The translations under genes were made by a program, and so were the position numbers. A DNA stretch of 64,000 nt, from the NCBI RefSeq assembly GCF_007827045.1, contig NZ_RPFW01000003.1, forward strand, positions 992,001 to 1,056,000. The letters run 5' to 3'. Positions 59,583-64,000 of the stretch are shown here, piece after piece (the first letter of the stretch is position 1; each line of letters begins with the position of its first letter). The notes below the pieces were generated by a model, which saw nothing but the letters and a program-made list of their open reading frames with translations, did no database searches and had not been told where the DNA came from. The DNA is from Trebonia kvetii (GTDB lineage: Bacteria; Actinomycetota; Actinomycetes; Streptosporangiales; Streptosporangiaceae).

Positions 59583-62500
59583 TACTTTCCCTTCCTCGAC
59601 GGCGGATCGACGACCTCGCGGGCTGGGTCGGTGATCCGTGCGTTGTCGGTGGCCACCGTGGCCCCGGAGCGCTCCTGGTAGTCCGCGACCAGGTGGAGCA
59701 GGTCCGCGCCGCGCGGCCGGCGTCCCGCGCGGACGTCGCAGCACGCGGCCTTGGACTCCTGGATCTGCACGTTGGGGTCGAGCGTGACGCCGAGCAGGTC
59801 GTTGGCCCCGTCGCCGCTGACGATGGCGTCTTTCCCCACGCCCCAGTGGTACGGCAGCCCGATCTGGTGCACGGTGCGGCCGGCGATGACCAGCGGGGTC
59901 ATCCGGTCGGTGACGAGCACCCGCGCCTCGATCGCCGAGCGCGGCGAGATGATGGTGGCCCAGCCGTAGGGCTCAAGGCCGCGCTCCGCGGCCAGCTCAG
60001 GCGACACCTCGCAGAACATTTCCGGCTGCAGCTCAGCGAGGTACGGCAGCCAGCGACTCATCCCGCCCGCGGTGTGATGCTCGGTCAGCCTGTAGGTGGT
60101 GAACACGTACGGGTACACGTCCGAGCCAGGCGCGCCGGCGCTCGGCGCGCTCAGGTTGTCCGTCCGCGGGAACGTAACCCGGGCGGGATTCTGCTGCTGC
60201 GGGTAGAGCAGGTTGGCGACGGGTGACTCCTGCGGCTCGTAGTGTGTGGGAAGCGGTCCGTCGACCATGCCTCTCGGGGAGAACAGCCAACCCTTCCCGT
60301 CGGACTGCATGATGAACGGGTCATCGCCCGCGAGCCCGTCCGGACCACCAACATCCGGGTCGGGACGGCTGCCCGGGGCGCGGTCGAGGACGATGTCGGG
60401 TACGTCGTCACCAACCCATTGGCGCCGCTCTTCGTCCCACCAGACACACTTTTTCCGTTCGCTCCACGGTTTGCCGTCCGGGTCGGCTGAGGCCCGGTTA
60501 TAGAGGATCCGCCGGTTGGCCGGCCAGGCCCAGCCCCACTCCGACTGGTTCGGCCCCGGGCCGCCGCGCGGTACCCGGTCCGCCGCGTGGTTGATGCCGT
60601 CGGCGTACACCCCGGTGTAGATCCAGCAGCCAGCGGTCGTCGAACCGTCGGCGCGCAGCTCGGTGTACGACGAGAGCGGCTCGCGGGCGCCCGAATCGCT
60701 GCGGCGGTAACCGTTGATCTCCGCCAGCACGGCCTCGGGGCCGGGATTGCCGTGCTCATCGGTGGGATAATCCCAGGTCAGATCGAGCAGCGGCCGATCC
60801 CGTTCGTCGGTCGAGTCGGCCAGTTTCTCCCTGATCCGCTGGCCGAGCAGGTAGAAGAAGTCCAGATCGCTCTGGCAGTCACCCGGCGGGTCGATTGCCT
60901 TATGCCGCCACTGCAGCAGCCGTTGCGTCTGGGTGAACGTGCCGGCCTTCTCCGCGTGGCTGGCGGCGGGCAGGAAGAACACCTCGGTCGCGATGTCTCC
61001 GGTACGCAGCTCACCCGAGGCGATCTCCGGGCCGTCCTTCCACCAGGTCGCCGACTCGATCAGGTTGAGGTCTCGCACCACCAGCCACTTCAGGTGGGCC
61101 ATGCCCAGCCGCTGCTGCCGGCCGTTCGCTGACCCGACGGCCGGGTTCTGGCCGAGCAGGAAGTAGCCCTCCACCTGATCGGCGAGCATGGCGGTCACCG
61201 TCTGGTAGGTGCCGTGGGCTCCCGTCAGCCGGGGCTGGTAGTCGTAGGCCCAGTCGTTGTCGGCCCGGGCGGCGTCGCCCCACCATGCCTTGAGCAGGCT
61301 GATCACATAGGCGTCGGCATCGGCCCAGAACCCCTTCTGCGCCTTGCTGCCGACCGCGTGCAGGTAGGCGGCGAGGGTGTCGTGGCTGCCCGCGCTGGGC
61401 ATCGGCAGGTACCCGGGAAGCAGGTTGAACAGCGTGGGGATGTCGGTCGACCCCTGGATGCTGGCGTGCCCGCGCAGCGCCATGATGCCGCTGCCGGGGC
61501 GGCCCACGTTGCCAAGCAGCAACTGCAGGATCGCGGCGCCCCGGATGAACTGCGCGCCCAAGGAGTGCTGCGTCCAGCCGAGGGCGTAGGCGAAGCAGGT
61601 AGTCCGGTCCCGCCCGGAGTTCTCCGTGATCGTGCGGGCCAGGTAGGCGAAATCGTCCGCGCTGATGCCGCAGACGTCGCGGACCATCTCGGGAGTGCAG
61701 CAGCGGCGGGCCCCCGGCGCCGTACCCGTCGCCGGCCGCGCGGGCAGACGCAACGGCGCCGTGCTCAGGCGTCTCCGCCGCAGGCGCGCCCGCGAGCTGG
61801 GCGTAAGCCCAGGGCGACGGGTCGTAGTGCCCGGTCTCCGGATCGATGCCGGAGAAAATACCGCCGAGTTCCTCGGTGTCACGGAAGTGCTCGTTTACCA
61901 AGGTCGCCGCGTTGGTGTAGGCGACGACGTACTCCTTGAACCACAGGTCGTTAGTGAGCACGTAGTTGATCAGCGCGCCGAGGAGCACCACGTCCGAGCC
62001 TGCCCGGATGGCGATGTGCCGGTCCGCGACCGCCGAGGTACGGGTGAACCGCGGGTCGACATGGACGACTTTAGCCCCGCGGGCCCTTGCCTCCTCCACC
62101 CACTGGAAGCCAACCGGATGGCACTCCGCCATGTTGGATCCCTGGATGACGATGCAGTCGGCGTTGGCCATGTCCTGCAGGCTTTGCGTGGCGCCGCCGC
62201 GCCCGAACGAGGCTCCCAGACCGGGAACTGTGGCGGAGTGTCAAATGCGCGCCTGGTTCTCGATCTGGACCGCGCCGGCGGCGGTAAAGAGTTTCTTGAT
62301 GAGGTAGTTCTCTTCGTTGTCCAGGGTCGCGCCGCCGAGCGCGGCGATGCCCATCGTGCGGCGCAGCAGGCGCCCTTCGTCATCCTGCTGCTGCCAGGTG
62401 CGGCGGCGCGATTCGATGAAGCGGTCGGCCACCATGTCGATGGCGGCGTCCTTGTCCAGGCTCTGCCATTCGCTGGCATAGGGCGCGCGGTAGAGCGCCT

Positions 62501-62807
62501 TGACCTGGCGGCCCGGCGAGTTCACCAGTTGCTCGCTGGCCGACCCCTTGGGGCACAGCCGGCCGCGCGAGATCGGGGAATCGGGGTCGCCCTCGATCTG
62601 GACGACCTTCTCGTCCTTGACGTAGATCCGCTGCCCGCAGCCGACCGCGCAGTACGGGCACACGCTCTGCACAACGCGATCAGCGGTCGACGTGCGCGGT
62701 GCCAGTGCCCGGGTGAGCGCTGACGTTACCGCCGGCCCGCGGCCAAGCAGGTCGCCCGAGCGTACCTGGCGGACGACCGGCCACTCCAGGGGACTCAATC
62801 GCACCAT
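59582..62807 (-). CDS. Formate dehydrogenase catalytic subunit, selenocysteine-containing, with one apparent frameshift
   Basis: Start ATG 62807. Residues 50-57 (CPYCAVGC) and GRLCPKG hold the N-terminal [4Fe-4S] cluster. Codon 189 (62241-62243) is UGA in NQARI-UGA-HSATVPGLGASF, exactly where formate dehydrogenases have the Sec or Cys ligand of molybdenum; a SECIS-like hairpin follows, so Sec is inferred. The frame then continues ANADCIVIQGSNMAECHPVG to about 61720. One extra G in the GGGGG run at 61711-61715 (minus strand) shifts it; the following frame TPEMVRDVCGISADDFAYLA runs intact to the TAA at 59582. Expected length about 1074 aa. No Tat signal is seen, so the enzyme likely faces the cytosol. 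Formate oxidation feeds the NrfD subunit. Confidence 0.88.
62212..62228 (-). promoter_or_regulatory. Bacterial SECIS-like hairpin after the UGA codon
   Basis: On the minus strand GUUCCC (62228-62223) pairs with GGGAGC (62217-62212), one G-U pair, enclosing a 5-nt loop GGUCU. It starts 12 nt after the UGA. The small apical loop with a GU resembles the fdhF-type bSECIS bound by SelB. Confidence 0.72.
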
Positions 62808-62937
62808 GAGCCAACCGTAACGACGCGAAATTCGGGGAGCCAGGCGGGGGATACGCACAGTGATGGTTCGGTCACGCGACGCTGCTGGGCGGCCTGCCGG
62901 CGTAGGTGGCGTGGGCGCCACGTCGTCGTTGTCGTGG

Positions 62938-64000
62938 TCATCGCTGCCTCAGCCGCCTGATGACCGCGGCGATGGTCACGGCGCCGACCGCGGCCGTCCG
63001 GATGGCCCGGCCAGCCTGCTGCCGTTCCGGTACCTGCTGGCGTGCCGGCGCCTGCCGGAGTGCCGGTACCTGCTGCCGGGGGCGCCCGGCGGCCGCCTGC
63101 CCCGGGTTGCCGGCCGGGGCGGCGGCAGGCAGCGCCCCGTGCTCGCCCCCGCCAAGCAGATGGCGGCCCTGCAGCATGTACAGGAGGGCGAAGGAGGGCG
63201 CGACCAGCACCAGGGCGGCGATGAACACCGCGATGACCGCGACCATGGTGGACTGCGGCGCGCCCGCGTTGCTCAAGGTCACCGAGGTGCCGGGCAAGAG
63301 CACCGGGTACTGGGCAACGCCCCAGCCCCAGACCACGGCGGCGACGCCGAGCGCCGCGATGACCCGGGTGCCCTTGGGCCGGCCGACGGCCAGCAGGGCG
63401 AAGACCGCCAGCCCGCAAACCCCGGCCACCACGACCAGTGGCAGGGCCCGGCCGGTGAGTCGGTCGAACAGGAGCCGATTGGAGTTCTGCAGTTCGAACA
63501 GGGCCGCCAGCGACAGGGCCCCGGCCACGATGGCGGCGGCTTGGGCGCGGCGCGCGAAGTAGGCCTGCATGCCGCGGTCGCCGCGGCTTGCTGCCTCACC
63601 CACAAGGTAGACGGCCGCGAGGTAGCCGCAGGCGGCGACGAACAAGAACCCGGCCAGCAGCGCCGTCGGGCTGGTCCAGGCCGCCAGGCTGGCCTGGCTT
63701 GCGTCAGCCGGGACGGCGCCGGCGGCGATGGCGCCGACCACGGTGCCCATGAAGAACGGCGTCACCAGCGAGGAAAAGGCGAAGGTGGCGCCGGCCGCCC
63801 GCTGCAGGCTCACCCGGGACAGCTCCTTGCGGTAGGCGAACCCGGCGCCGCGCAGCACAATCCCGGCCAGCGCCAGCCACAGCGGCAGCGCAAGCGCACT
63901 CATTACCGAGGCGAACGCGTGCGGGAAGGCGGTCCAGAAGATCACCAGGTCGAAGACGAGCCAGACATGGTTGCCCTCCCATACCGGGGTGATCGACTCA
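62938..64000 (-). CDS. cydB: Cytochrome bd-type quinol oxidase subunit II (partial)
   Basis: The 3' part of a CydB-family gene; the 5' end lies beyond the window edge. The visible frame begins TPVWEGNHVWLVFDLVIFWT, a strongly conserved CydB region, and continues through about seven TM helices. After the last helix (LVLVAPSFALLYMLQGRHLL) there is an unusual Gln/Ala/Arg/Pro-rich tail with RQQVP and APARQQVPERQ-type repeats and a final hydrophobic patch. CydA would be expected just outside. A 130-nt gap separates it from the formate dehydrogenase start. Confidence 0.9.
   Translation of the reverse strand, partial: ESITPVWEGNHVWLVFDLVIFWTAFPHAFASVMSALALPLWLALAGIVLRGAGFAYRKELSRVSLQRAAGATFAFSSLVTPFFMGTVVGAIAAGAVPADASQASLAAWTSPTALLAGFLFVAACGYLAAVYLVGEAASRGDRGMQAYFARRAQAAAIVAGALSLAALFELQNSNRLLFDRLTGRALPLVVVAGVCGLAVFALLAVGRPKGTRVIAALGVAAVVWGWGVAQYPVLLPGTSVTLSNAGAPQSTMVAVIAVFIAALVLVAPSFALLYMLQGRHLLGGGEHGALPAAAPAGNPGQAAAGRPRQQVPALRQAPARQQVPERQQAGRAIRTAAVGAVTIAAVIRRLRQR

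Overview
The window is high-GC DNA (about 70 percent by eye) with frequent GTG and TTG starts, 4-nt operon overlaps, lipobox signal peptides, an F420-type oxidoreductase remnant, a DUF6510 protein and an actinobacterial-type formate dehydrogenase. It is most likely chromosomal DNA of a soil actinomycete, perhaps Streptosporangiales-like (the order is a guess). I see no rRNA, tRNA, CRISPR array, phage or transposase. All genes sit in ordinary chromosomal context, with several local signs of duplication and decay.

Layout. 0.2-6.3 kb: an amino-sugar uptake and catabolism operon (lipoprotein binding protein, two permeases, ROK regulator, ROK kinase, NagB) with no ATPase of its own. 6.4-14.0 kb: an MprAB-like two-component system, a secreted Ala-rich protein, a VOC protein and a ribonuclease Z. 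Most of this block (about 7982-10656) was duplicated in tandem (about 10657-14000). The second copy has a frameshifted response regulator, has lost nearly all of the RNase Z gene, and carries a sugar-binding lipoprotein gene the first copy lacks. 14.1-25.2 kb: a nitrate-sensing-domain histidine kinase and response regulator, then a xylose-type ABC system with two more binding proteins, three permeases and one single-domain ATPase. A 23-bp A/T-rich box lies upstream of two binding-protein genes, and its core lies upstream of the kinase gene.

25.2-39.8 kb: mixed metabolism. It includes a lipoprotein, a broken F420-type gene, lumazine synthase under an FMN riboswitch with a start-codon-sequestering hairpin, a VapBC-type toxin-antitoxin pair, a seven-repeat propeller-like lipoprotein, a tricorn protease, a DUF929 thioredoxin-like protein, a dehydrogenase/PLP-decarboxylase/dehydrogenase operon, an isocitrate lyase homologue without its catalytic loop, and an MBL hydrolase. 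39.9-44.6 kb: PutA with a divergent LysR regulator and a small GntR protein. 44.8-49.6 kb: a three-domain membrane protein, DUF6510, a cytidylate-kinase-like protein, a decayed MFS transporter and a DNA glycosylase. 49.6-57.5 kb: an OhrR/Bcp peroxide pair around a palindrome, a flavin oxidoreductase/flavin reductase/TetR set, an SDR, a DUF7218-type protein, an FAD monooxygenase and an MbtG-like N-hydroxylase.

57.5-64.0 kb, minus strand: a formate dehydrogenase (NrfD membrane subunit, four-cluster Fe-S subunit, molybdopterin catalytic subunit), then the 3' part of cydB, which runs off the window. The catalytic subunit has an in-frame UGA at the Sec/Cys position followed by a bacterial SECIS-like hairpin, so it is read here as a selenoprotein. 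It also has one apparent +1 frameshift in a GGGCCCCC tract. The strongest items for follow-up are the selenoprotein, the riboswitch-ribH unit, the tandem duplication with its inserted binding protein and shared box, and the loop-less isocitrate lyase homologue.
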